From Blastomyces gilchristii SLH14081 (Eukaryota; Ascomycota; Eurotiomycetes; Onygenales; Ajellomycetaceae), in contig NW_003101658.1 in the NCBI RefSeq assembly GCF_000003855.2, positions 388,388 through 452,387 on the forward strand: 64,000 bases of DNA. Reading direction: 5' to 3'. A program made the position numbers and the translations under genes. Positions 10,444 to 21,900 of the stretch are shown piece by piece (the first letter of the stretch is position 1; each line of letters opens with the position of its first letter). The notes under the pieces were generated by a model. It was not told the DNA's origin. It did not search any database and saw nothing but the letters and a program-made list of their open reading frames with translations.

Positions 10444-12045
10444 TCAACCTACAGTCCGCCCACTTTTCCTCGCCTCATGCTCACTCCACTCTACCCATCT
10501 CTTCACGCACGCGTCAACCATTCTCAACTGCTCCCTATCAGCCTTTATCTCAAACCATTCCTTATGTTTCTTTCCACAGCGCTCGCACGGCTCTTGCAAC
10601 TTGACCCTCCTATCTGCAAGCTCCAAATGCACCAATCGCTCTACTTTATGCACATGCGGCACCTTCCGAGGGGGGAGTGGTGCACCCAGGTGCACAGATG
10701 GTGACGAAGGCACGTACGGATAATACCGCATTAGAGTAAGATTATGACCGCATTGTTCCTTCCACTGATTCATTCGGCGGTGGACGTTGGCTGCGCGGCC
10801 AATTTTCAGAGTAATTGTGTCTGTAGCTTTGGTTTCTTGCGACCCCTGTACTTTATTTGGCGCAACGCCGGCGGAGCGCATGATTTCGCCTGTGTTTCTT
10901 CTCCTAATGCCATTGCCAGGTGATGTGGGTAGGAGAGATGAGGCGATCTCCGCTGCTGGTGGGGAGGTGGCCTGAGTGTGTGAAGTTACCCAGCACATGT
11001 ATATATATCCCGGCTCGTCTGAGTCAGATATTGGCTCCGATAGATGCTTTAGAAGAGTGGAATGAGTCATCGGTGAGAGATAGCTGGGTATCCAGCGTAG
11101 AAGGGCATCCGTCTCTGATATAGTAGAAGCGGGGCTGCTCTGCAGTGATGGCTGCCTTAATCTTGCTGGCGAAGGAGATGGAAATCGCGCGCTAGTTCTA
11201 GGTCGGCGCTCAGGAGTTGATGGTTGAGACACTGAAAGTTGTGTAGATCCGTGAAAATTTGATGCACGGGATGGGCGTGAATGCCTTCCATGAATAGTAT
11301 CTGCGGATTGAAATGGAGGCCGGACGGCTGGTGGTCGAGAAGATATATTGGAAGTTCCTGATTCGTTATTTGAAGCCGTGCGACGATGTCGCACTCTCGA
11401 AACGACGATTTCTTCATCGTCGCCCATACCCATAATAAAACGAACGATTTTTCCTCCAACGCTGGATTTGCTGCTCGATTTCAATTTATATTTAAGTAAA
11501 TGAGTTCTTGACTGTGCGGAGCTAAGCGGTGCATTGTCGGCAGGTTGGCAGACATGCACCCCTGGAGTATCCATTGAGTGCCTCCTTGTTCCACGGCGCT
11601 GGATGGTATGCCCGCCAAGAGGTAGCTCTGCGCGAATGGGTGCTTGCTGCTTTCTACGGGCAGACGCGGTGTCAAAAGCGTTCCCCGCTGAAGCAGGGCG
11701 GCGTTGATCATCAACATCCAGCAATTGAACCCTCTCCACCAGAGTTTCAATACTAGATCGCAATTTCAACTTCGAAGCGGGTTTAGGTGGTTCCGTGGAG
11801 GGTGAGTTGATATGGACCTCCTGGTCTTTGTGCTGCCAGCAAAATGCAGCAGTGGTGATGCTACCAATTTCACTCTTCCCTACAATCACTCCTTTTGACG
11901 GCGAGGGAGGAGGTGATAATTTGGCTGAAACTACAGTCCGACGACACTTCTGTCCATCAGCCCTCAAGCCCCGGCATGTGGTTGCTGGGTTTTTCGAATC
12001 GGTACGAGCAAGCCGATATTCAGGTGTGTTGTGTGGATGAGACAT
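10444..12045 (-). CDS. T5orf172 (GIY-YIG superfamily) domain protein
   Basis: An intron-less gene. The frame opens at 12087, but the Met at 12045 (residue 15 of the longest frame) is preferred; numbering here is for the 547-residue longest frame. N-terminus: a short Cys/His cluster (C38, C48, then F-C-W-Q-H near 82-86), common in this fungal family and probably metal-binding. Residues about 95-340 are Ser/Arg/Pro-rich and disordered. The C-terminal T5orf172 (DUF1766) domain runs from G-Y-I-Y-M (360-364) through L-K-I-G-R-A-A-N-V-H-R-R (427-438) and V-H-K-V-E-R-L-V-H-L-E-L (479-490) to C501-x2-C504 and H-K-E-W-F-E-I (508-514). It is a relative of GIY-YIG nucleases; the Tyr pair, Arg and Glu expected for that fold are visible, but whether the protein cuts nucleic acid is unknown. 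About 45 residues are inserted between the first strand and the K-I-G-R motif. Confidence 0.85.
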   Translation of the reverse strand: MSHPHNTPEYRLARTDSKNPATTCRGLRADGQKCRRTVVSAKLSPPPSPSKGVIVGKSEIGSITTAAFCWQHKDQEVHINSPSTEPPKPASKLKLRSSIETLVERVQLLDVDDQRRPASAGNAFDTASARRKQQAPIRAELPLGGHTIQRRGTRRHSMDTPGVHVCQPADNAPLSSAQSRTHLLKYKLKSSSKSSVGGKIVRFIMGMGDDEEIVVSRVRHRRTASNNESGTSNISSRPPAVRPPFQSADTIHGRHSRPSRASNFHGSTQLSVSQPSTPERRPRTSARFPSPSPARLRQPSLQSSPASTISETDALLRWIPSYLSPMTHSTLLKHLSEPISDSDEPGYIYMCWVTSHTQATSPPAAEIASSLLPTSPGNGIRRRNTGEIMRSAGVAPNKVQGSQETKATDTITLKIGRAANVHRRMNQWKEQCGHNLTLMRYYPYVPSSPSVHLGAPLPPRKVPHVHKVERLVHLELADRRVKLQEPCERCGKKHKEWFEIKADREQLRMVDACVKRWVEWSEHEARKSGRTVG

Positions 12046-14589
12046 AATGGACGCGGGCTGTAGAATATATAGCGTCACAGGGAGCAATACTTAAAAGAAA
12101 AGGAAAGGAAAACAAGAAGTTCCTGAAACTTCGGGACGTTTTAATAGATGCGGAAGCTGGTGGGTTGTGTCGTTCGGGAGAACCCTCTCGGGAATGAGGC
12201 ACAGCAACGAGGCTGAGAAGCAAAATGCAGCTTCGGAAGGGGCTTAGCCAGGTTTCGCCAACAGCCACAGTCCCCAGTCTGCATGAGTTGGTTAAAACGG
12301 GCCTCCAGGTGCAATCCGCGGCTACTCATTCATTTTTGGGCTGTCTACTCTTGCAAGACTCGACTTAGTATCTATCTGAGCTCGAAGGAATGCTAGGGAA
12401 AATCGTAGCAACGATGATCTGGAAGCCATGCGTTACTGGATTTTATAGGTTTAGATTCTTGGTTAAAAAGGGGAGCCGGCCATTTAAAAGCCGCGGTAGC
12501 CTGGATAGCTGCACTCAAGTTGATTTATTAGTTATTTTGTTGAATAGTGTGAGTGAAGGCCCACCCGCGGGATGATGCTGGTGGTTTAAGCAGGTGAAAG
12601 CGAGCATTCCACAGCCGCGTAGCGCGTTTAACGTAGCTACCTAAACGCCATCTTGATGTTCATTCTAAAGATGTAGTTACAGCTCTTCAACAACGCTTAT
12701 GGTAGAATTCCACTTCCATTCTCTTCATTATACCGGTTTTGATCTCTTTGCGGATCGAACTTAGGCCGCCGGGTGGACAGCTAAATTCACCGCCTCTCAA
12801 GAATTTAGAATCAATTTCGCCCAACTTTCCAAACCAGCCTCTAGACGGCTGAATTTATACAGCGGATGTTGAGAAGTAAAGCTTTTTGGAAAGCTCCGGA
12901 ATGGGTAAATTGCATTATAACAAACGTAAATATTGCGGCCTGTTAAATCTTACCATCTTGCCCTGCATCTCTTTTATCGGCACGACAACTCATTTAAACA
13001 CACGAATTGCCTTTGAAGACTAATCCTTTCTAAGGATGACTTGCTGATTAGACCAACGACGAGGGCTTTAGCCCGTGTTTAGTGTTCTATAACTACCTAC
13101 GGAGTACTGACGACCAATTATCAGTAACTAGGATGGCCGAGCTGCTAAGGCGACAGGCAAGGGCGGGTCTAATGCCACTCGAACATAACGTAAAGCCACA
13201 ACCCCATACAGATCTTCATGAGGTAGCAACCTGAGCATTGCGTCACTATATCTAACATTTTGACATGGTGAAACTAGCTGATTCTTCATCTCAGCTTCAC
13301 ACAGTGAACTTTCAGATTATTATTATTATTATTATTCCTTTTATTCTCCTATTCCAGTCAGAGACAATACAGGAGACCCCCCACCAGCATCTTAGTCTGC
13401 TTACTTTTGACTAAGTAAGTTCTTACTGTAGCTACGTGCCATCCTAAGGAAATCTCGGTAGATTTATATATAGGTACGCTTCCCAGTAGCTGAGTTGATC
13501 AGCTGGAGACATAACCTCGTTTGCGCTCAGGGCGGGGATATGATTCAGGCTGAAAGTAGCTAAAAAACGAAAAGAAAAGAAAGACAGAAAGAAAGAAAGA
13601 AAGCCCCTCCGTGCATTTTACTATCTCATCCTCAAGCACCTCAGTGATACCTAACGAACCAGCAAGCCAGAACTTGGGCGGAGAGCGTTTTTACCGCTCC
13701 AGTTAAAATTTCTTTTTAATGTATCCGCGCCGGTCCATCCCAGCAGGACATGTTTACAGATCATTAGGGAATCGGTAGCTAACTAGTTAACTAGTTATGA
13801 AGTTCTGACCGTAGAGCCCAATGGCTTTCAGTGGAGGAAGTTGAGTAATATTTCTAGAAATTTTTTGATTATTTTATTCAAGTGAGATAAAACAAAGGCA
13901 AGAGAAAAAGTATGTATGTAAGACAAAACTTTTTTTTTGTCTATTTCTATATACACAATTACATGTAGAGTTATCCAGTTAAAGGACCAGTTTAACAAAA
14001 AAGAAAATTTCTGTTAAACAATATAAAAAGAAGAAAAAAGAAAATAATAACATGAGAGGAAACCAAATAAAACAAAACACAAGGGAATATTACATATATA
14101 TCGCTAACCAAAGCAGGGAAAATATGTGGCAGCGAGGTTTTGTCTGGTAGGATGAGATAGAAGGAGGACAAGCTGGGAGCAAACCCAAAACGCGGGACAT
14201 CATCCAGGGGCGCAGATGCAGGAGTAGAGTGGGGAAAATATGAGGAGGGGAGAAGGGGATAGTAATAACATACACAACAAGGAATCCCTATAATTGGTAG
14301 TCATATATATGAATGGGCACACAGAGAATCATCGGGAATAAGTTTTAGTACCACCAGAGCAGGAAGGAGGTGTGATAAATGAAAAAAGATAATAGAAACA
14401 CAGGTAAATGGTGAAATGAAAATAAATACTCTTCTCCTGTCCTCTCCCTTCTCTCCCACCCCCCTATCTTTCTCATAGGAGCTCAGATCCGAAGAAAAAT
14501 CTAAATAAACCACTTTGGGGGAAAAAAAAGAAAAGAAAAGAAAAGAAAAGAAAAAAAGGAAGGAAGAAACAAGAAAACAAAAGAGGAAA
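12046..14589. other. Intergenic stretch, 2.5 kb, with one retroelement tail
   Basis: Between the start of the T5orf172 gene and the end of the ABC transporter, so it holds the former's promoter and the latter's 3' UTR. No coding signature. It contains a purine-rich tract (about 13,562-13,603), an ATT array with a LINE-like 3' end (13,317-13,362) and GAAAA-type repeats just after the transporter stop (about 14,520-14,560). Confidence 0.5.
13317..13362 (-). repeat. Orphan LINE/SINE-type 3' end with (AAT)n tail
   Basis: Read on the minus strand, a short segment ending in an (AAT)n tail, with the CAGTCAGAGAC motif (plus strand) found next to the tail of the LINE at 28.6 kb. Only a few tens of bases resemble the LINE, so this is either a severely 5'-truncated copy or a chance simple repeat with a short match. 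Confidence 0.4.
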
Positions 14590-17500
14590 TTACTGAGTCT
14601 TCCCCAAACTCTGCAAACTCACCAACTCGAAATACCTCCCCTTATTCACCAACAACTCATTATGCGTGCCGCTCTCCACAACCCGTCCCTGATCAATGAC
14701 ATAGATGACATCGGCTTTCTGGATGGTGCTGAGACGATGGGCGACAGCGATCGTCGTGCGGCCCTTTGCTGCCGCGTCCAACGCTGCCTGCACGACCTTT
14801 TCGGACTCCGAGTCGAGGGCTGATGTGGCTTCGTCGAGGAGCAGGATTTTGGGATCGCGGATGAGGGCGCGGGCGATGGCGATGCGCTGCTTTTGACCGC
14901 CGGATAACATGCTGCCTTTGCTGCCCACGACGGTGGAAAAGCCGTCACTGATTTTTGGGTCAGTAAGTGAGTGGTGTGTATGGGTTAGGGTGAGGGGTGA
15001 AATGTTTGATGGCGGATTTCTTTTTTTTTTTTCTTTTTTTCTCTTTTTTGTTGATTTGGTAAAAGGGAGGAACTTACGGAAGAGACATGATGAAATCATA
15101 GATATTGGCAGCTCTGCAAGCCCGCGTGATTTCTTCATCGGGCATATCCTCAGCATCGACGCCGAGCAGGATATTATCGCGGATCGTGCCCTGGTAGAGA
15201 GTGGGTTCCTGGCTGACGAGAGACAAGAAACTTCGATAGGAGTTGACATTCAACCTCGTGATATCCTTGCCATCGACATATACACCGCCAGCCAGCGGAT
15301 CATAAAAGCGCTCAAGAAGGGCAATCGTAGTACTCTTCCCGCAACCGCTAGCTCCCACCAAGGCGACGTACTGGCCAGGTTTAACGGTCAGGTTTAGGCC
15401 GCGAAGAACAGGTTGTTCAGGCCGGGTGGGATACCTGAAATGCACGTCGCGGAACTCAATGGTGCCCTCAACTGAATCCACCACATCACCTTCCTTCGAC
15501 CAAGTGTCGATAACTGGCTTTCTATCGAAGAGTCTCTTGAATTCCGCAGCGGCGGACTTGGCCTTGCCCATGTCGGGCGCGAAAGAGAAGACAGTTCCCG
15601 CAGACTGCGCGCCAAATGTAATCTCCATGAAAACAACGAAGAATTGGAACATGCTGTACTCCTTGCTGCCTAGCAATGTACCGCCGTACCAGAATCCAAG
15701 GGCAATGCAGAACATCATCATGGACTGCGAGGCAGCATACAGCAATGATGATTTGAGAACGGAAACCAGACTCTTCTTAGCTTGGGCTGCCAATTGGTTG
15801 TGGTAGCTACCGCAGACATCCGCTTCTCTAGTCAAGGATGCGACTGTTCGAATTGCCGATGTTGCCTCGCACGCGTAGCTGGCAGATTTCTGGTAGACCT
15901 TTTGGGATCGAGTTTGGAAGACAGCCAGGATGTAAAATCGGTAGTATCCGCAGCCTAGAAGAACAGGAATGGTTGCGATGCAGACCAGAGCAAGTTTCCA
16001 GCCTATTACTAGCGCTACGATACATGATGCAGTGAGAGTAGTGGTGACAAGGAGGATGGTGCCAAGGGTCACTCCACTGACTCCAGAGAGATGCTTGGTT
16101 TCGGTGGATAGGAAAGAGGTCAGAGCACCGGTGCTGTTCTCCTCGCGATCGAAAAAGACAATATCTTGTCGAAGCATTGCACGGAAGGCCTCATGTCGTG
16201 CTCGGTGGATTAGCCGCTCAGAACAAACAGCAAAAATGCTTCCTTGAACAGAGTATGACACTAATGTCACCAGTCCAAGCATTAGGAACATGAGTGACCA
16301 GAAATTCGCATCGCTTCTCAGTTTATCGTAAAACTGTTCGGGTAGGGAAAGCGTGGCAATTGCTTTGGCGAAAAAGATCGCCATCGTGGGCTGTCCACCA
16401 CCACAGATGATGGATACGAGGAATCCGGTGAACATCAACATGCCTTCGGGGATGTTGAAAGAGAGGATAAACCGGATCAGGGTTAGGAGGCTATACTTCT
16501 GCTCGGGTTCCGCAGGTCGCTTGGACAGGGCTAAACTCGAGAGCGATTTCTTTGTGTCGGCCCGCTGCAGCTCCTCGTCATCTGCGCCAGATCCACGATA
16601 CTTGCCAGAAGACACGCTCTGAGCGGGTCCAGAAACCTGACGATTAAAAGTATACTCCTTGGATTTTATCATCTCATCCTCGTCTTCTTCCTGTTCTAGG
16701 TCTACGGTCTCCCGCTGTTCATTAATTCGCTGTGCCTCGACTAGTCTGAGATAAGCTCCATCACGGTCGACCAGTTCGTCATGGGTTCCTTGTTCGACAA
16801 TTCGTCCCTCCACCAGAACAACAATGTTGTGGGCATTCTTGATTGTAGATAAACGATGGGCAATGACGATTGTGGTTCTTCCGACAGCCGCTGCATCCAA
16901 TGCAGCTTGGACAACGCCTTCTGACTTGGTGTCTAAGGCAGAAGTGGCCTCGTCCAAGAGAAGAATCTTCGGGTCGCTAACCACTGCACGAGCAATCGCG
17001 ATACGTTGTTTCTGGCCACCAGAGAGTAGGAAACCTCGTTCTCCAACGTGAGTCTCATAGCCTTCAGGGAGCCCCGTGATGAAATCGTGTGCGTTGGCCA
17101 TTCTAGCGGCATTCTCGATACGTTCTCTAATTTTTTCTTCGGGTTCCTTCTCAAAGCTGGAACCGATCAGGCCCTGCTTGATGTTCATGTAGATTGTGGT
17201 GCCGAAAAGCGTTGGCTCCTGGCTGACGAGGGATATCTGTTGGCGGAGCCAACGTGGATTGAGGGTTTTCAGATCATGACCATCGAGGTAAACGGCGCCG
17301 TTAACGGGGTTGTAGAATCGCTCCATTAGGCCCACAACTGTACTTTTACCGGAACCAGATGGGCCAACGAGTGCAGTTGTTTTACCAGCAGGAACTACCA
17401 AACTGACATCCTCCATGACAACCACCTCTGGTCGGGACGGGTAGATATGTTTGATGTTTCGGAACTCGACGACACCTTCGACATTGTCAAGTCTCTCACC

Positions 17501-18934
17501 TTCGTCGGAGGTGGGATCGATCGGGGATACACGGTCAATGGTGCTGTAGATCTTCGCGCCTGCGCTAATTGCTGAAGTAAACGTCTGGGCATAGGGGGTC
17601 ACATTACCCAAGCTGAAGGAGCCCAGAATAATGGCCAGAAGAATAGTGATAATGTCCTGAAGGCTGGCTTCTCCACCGACAAGGAAACGCGAACCCATCC
17701 AGAAGCCCAATCCATAGTTCAGGAAAATGATGGCCATCATTCCTCCAACCATGCATCCAATAACGACCTGCAGCTTTACTCCCCATTTCTGGGCCTCAAC
17801 GAGATGAGTGTCGTATTGCCGTGCAAGCTTCTCCTGAGTACCGAATGCGGTTGCGTTTCGAATCGAGCTGAGCACCTCCTCTGCCACGGTTCCGCCCTCA
17901 CCATAGCTGTCCAACGATTTTTTACTATATCCGATGATGAAAGTGGAAGCTGAGCCCATTAGAACCGTGAGAGCAACAATTGTCGAAGAGCAAATAAGCG
18001 TTAACTTCCAGAACTTGATGAAGCCAATGATGAATGCGGTCACGAATGTCGCGAGGGCAGTCATTGTCAGGCCGACTTTCTCCGATATGCCGTCCTGGAT
18101 CAGATTGGTATCAGCAGTAATGCGGGTGGTGATTTCGCCAGCACCCAGTTTGTCGAAGTATGCGATGTTCTGGCGCAAGATGGCGGCGAGATACTTTTCT
18201 CTAATCTTCTGGGAGATCTGTTCGCCAACATAGATGAAGCCAACTGTGCCGATATAGATGAGGACGAACATGCCAATTCCAAGGTAGACGAAGTAAAGAG
18301 CATATTTTGAAATCTCGGAATTGAACTCGTCTACGGAGATGGTTTGTAGGGTAATGTCTTTGAACGTGCCAGCCATGGCTCCAAAAAGAATCTATGACAA
18401 AATAAATTCAGTCAAATTAGAACAACTGCATCCAGCCATGTTCCCCGCCTAACTCAACTCTTAGCAGCAAAAAAAAAAGAAAAAGAAAAAGAAAAAAAGA
18501 AAAAAAGTTCAAGTACGTACCGTGAATAGTGGGAGCACAGCACCACCAGCAGTCGCACCGACTGAGGCAATAATGAGAACGATGATATCCATTTTCGTGG
18601 CATAGCGGAACAACGTGAGGTAGTTAACCTTGACATCGGGGATATGGAGTTGTTCTTTGAGGATTGCCTGTTCATGTTCTGGGAGATGGGCGAGAGCAGC
18701 ATCGAGATCTCCCTCCTGCAGCGGGGCAACCACCTTCGAGTCCAACTTCTTGAAATTTGTATGGTCCTCGTTATTGCTCACGGTTGATCCAGATCCAGAA
18801 CCTGATATCTCGTTGTTGTTGTTGGCATCTTGGGGTTTCTCGCCTGATGTCACTGTGGGTGGACTCTCCGGGCCCGCATCGGGGACACCAGATTTCTCCA
18901 CCGCAGCACTCTGTTTCTCTGGATCGCCGTGCAT
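14590..18934 (-). CDS. mdr1: ABCB-type multidrug exporter (Mdr1-like), three exons
   Basis: A full-size ABC transporter, predicted 1361 residues, arranged (TMD-NBD)x2; it should export hydrophobic compounds at the plasma membrane using ATP. Exons on the minus strand: 18934-18521, 18391-15078, 14947-14590. Introns are 129 nt (GTACGT...ATAG) and 130 nt (GTAAGT...TCAG). The splices rebuild [13 protein letters not shown] and [14 protein letters not shown], as in Aspergillus Mdr1-type proteins. NBD1: Walker [10 protein letters not shown] (about 481-489), LSGGQ (594-598), Walker B ILLLDE (614-619), H-loop His about 650. NBD2: GASGCGKST (about 1151-1159), LSGGQ (about 1257), [13 protein letters not shown]-loop A-H-R-L-S-T. 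Both ATP sites look canonical. The N-terminal ~100 residues and the linker after NBD1 are polar and acidic. The last intron lies inside NBD2. The symbol reflects similarity to fungal mdr1; exact orthology was not tested. About 5 kb of gene-free DNA lies upstream. Confidence 0.95.
14948..15077 (-). other. Intron 2 of the Mdr1-like gene
   Basis: GTAAGT donor at 15077, acceptor TCAG ending at 14948; 130 nt with long A-rich runs on the coding strand. It interrupts NBD2 between Q-loop and signature motif; the coding frame changes across it, so ignoring it would split the gene. Confidence 0.92.
18392..18520 (-). other. Intron 1 of the Mdr1-like gene
   Basis: GTACGT donor at 18520, acceptor CATAG ending at 18392; 129 nt. 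It falls inside the first membrane segment; splicing gives the family-typical LPLFT-ILFGAM junction. Confidence 0.92.
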
Positions 18935-21900
18935 TATTGCTGTACCTAAGCTTTGCCTTCACGCACTAAAAGCTCGACGAGGTGAAGAAAAAGGGATTGA
19001 TAATTGCAATCCCAGATTTCTAAGATGGTCCAGACCTCGTTTCCAGCCAGTCTGACCCAGCAGAGGAAAACGCCGACAGGAAGGTTCAGGGCCGCCCAGC
19101 GGTTTCTCTTGCTGTTATGTCTACAATATCTGGAGACAAAACCCTGACAAAGAAACCATCAGGACTCGAGGGGGGGAAGAAGGATAGAAAAGAGGGACGG
19201 AGCAGAGGGGGAGGGGCAACAGGGGGAAAGAAAGAAAAAAATGAGATAAATGAAACGGCACGAGAGAGGATTAAATTCAAATTCAAATGAACCCCCAACA
19301 CACGCCAGCGGGCCTAATAATATTCCCAAAGCTATACGAGACAGACAGGGAAACAGAGCGAGACAGACAAGCTTCTTCTGATGGCTTCTTTTTAGCCTTG
19401 GTGGGGGGACTTTAATGATGATAATAGTAATATTAATAATAATATCACCAGCTTGTAAAGCAAGAAAAGAATGTTTCATGCAAATAAAAGAAAAAGGAAA
19501 AAAAAAAGGAATTCTCAAAGATGCGAATGGAGCTATTATTATCCTTTTTCCAGAATATCCATCGATATAATTTCCCCCACCTGCGAGTGCCAGTCAGGAG
19601 GCGAAAAAAAAAGAAAAAAAAAATGCACGCCAGCAATATCAATATCAATACCAATATCCCATCAGAACCAAGCTTTTTGCAACCCTCCTCCAGCTTTTCT
19701 AGGGGCTTCTGGGGGCTCCAAGTTCCGGGGGCGCTTCACAAAAACAATGATGAACCCAACCCAACTCTGGCTGCCTGGCGGGATTGCTGGCTTGCTGACC
19801 CTCTCCATGGTCGTCGTCTGGACGGACTGTTTGCAGCGATTGGGCGGCGTCAAAGCCTGGGCGGGTTCCGAGAGACAATCACAATTCCGCATTCAAGAAT
19901 AGTTAGTTAGACCTAATACTAAATAATACTGCGTAATACTAATAAGAAACAGCAAAAAGGGGACGACGGGGCTTGAAGACTTCCGACGCCCGTGCTTGCC
20001 ATACGCAGCGTACGTTTGTCCCTCTGCACCGGCTGTGATTGGCCGCTTCGGCAAACGAACTGGCGCCAAATTTGTACTAGTGACCTGTTTCTCACTCTGT
20101 CCATAACCTAGGAGCGAGGTATCTGGTACCGGGGGGGTTGGGCTGGTTTGGGGCCTGTGCATATCTTGCATAAACTCCCGTTAGCGAACACGCGTGAAAT
20201 TCCGTTCCGAGGCCGTAAATTACCCCCGGCGACATGGCAAATGCGTGGCAGGTGGCAGCGATGACGTATCTGCTGTGTAACAGGGCCTGTAATTGTGCAT
20301 TAATATTATTATTTTCAAGTCTTGCATCCGGTGGCGCCAAACCAACTTTGGAAGGTTTCGTGCCCGTCTGCATAAAATGACTGCGCACTAGCCCGGTTGC
20401 GGTTACCGCCTATTTGCCCTTTTCGGTACTAGTCCCCGTTAGGATACTACTGTGTTGGGTTATGGCCGTCTGATGGATCCGAGATTGACGCAGAATTGCT
20501 CAGCCTGAGTCTGGAACTAATGTAACTCCCGCAACTAATATAACTGAGATCAAAACAAGTGAGAAGTCGATGGAAGGATCCTGCTGCAACTTCTTGCAAG
20601 GTTCTGGGGAGAGTACTCTGTTGCAATGAGATGGTCGAATCCTTGTTGTATGGGCCTTCCTTCTCAAGTCCAGACCCTGTTGTTCTGTGAAAAATATCGG
20701 CCTCCGTCTCTGCGGCATGAATACGATGGAATTACTGGACTTGGACTCCCTTGCTAGCTCCTAAGGTTAAAACCTCGCTAGCTAACCTAACTAACTTTTG
20801 ATGCTTATCTGTTGAGCTGCCACTGGCTGTGGTTTATTCAACGCGCTACCCGTCGATTTTGATATCACTAATAAAAAAGGGCTTATCCCAGTCAAGTCAA
20901 CATTGAATGGGCAACTCGGAGCCAATGTCAACCCGCCTCCCCGACAAGAACCCCACGTCACACGCAGGGTTCCGATCGGAGGCTTGGTATTTTCGTTGTT
21001 CACAACAAAAATGTTGAAAAAAAATTTGAAAAAAAAGGGAATAAAAAGGGCTGTCCAAGCCTCCCGAAAATCCATGTTTCATTTGTCTGGTACTAACGTT
21101 GCGAGACCAGCTACTTCCACCCAACCTTTCCATTCACTATTTGAAAGCTCCCGGATTCAAAAAGTCAAAAATCAAGCCGGGTCGGTCGTCGGGTCGCATC
21201 GGTGCACCCCAAATGCGAAACATTTCGGGCCATCTGCTTGGGACAGGGAACCGTTCCGGGCTACAGTCATCTCTAGACTGCATTCTGGTGAGTCACACGA
21301 TATACGGGCTGCAAAGGTGCTATCCCCCTTCTGTCGGTATGAGCAAGCCTCGGCATAAAACAATAAATTTAAATTTTTTCGTCATAACTGCGTCAAGAAC
21401 CAAGCAAGCTTTCGGGACCATAATTTTGTTTTTCCTTTTTCACTCATCGCAATACATAGCAAATCCTTTGTCACTTGCAATTATGTATGTATTCCGGGCG
21501 TTGGACAGTGCCGGTACACACGGGTTGACAGGGGCGAAAGGGATGTCTGCGAGAAAGAAGCACAAGAAACGAAGGTTGAACTTCAGGTGTGCCCTCGTCA
21601 TACATCATACATATATCTCTTGTCCTGATGATCAAAAGATGCCAAAATGCCCAACGGAACAGATCTTTGAAATTCATGCCTAGCGCATTCGGTCTTTCGG
21701 TCATGGAGATCGAAAAGCTTATTTGTTTTTTTTTTTTTTTTTTTTGCTCTAACCCAGGCATCAACATCAACATCCACGTAAATAAGGCAGCTTCTTCCAA
21801 GGTTCATTCCTTCTAACCCTCCAATGGTAGGCAACGAAAATATGAAACGAAAGGAGAAGAAAAGAAAGCAGCCCCCAATGACAGCCAAAAAACTCCCTCC

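Noticed and set aside
11157..11750. Minus-strand frames inside the T5orf172 gene
   Set aside because: Alternate-frame shadows of the disordered Ser/Arg-rich region.
15394..18303. Many open frames on the plus strand opposite the ABC transporter
   Set aside because: They are antisense shadows of a GC-biased coding region with clear NBD motifs on the minus strand.
19471..21683. Plus-strand open frames of 120-190 codons upstream of the Mdr1-like gene
   Set aside because: They contain translated purine and T runs, overlap each other in two frames and show no domain or splice support.
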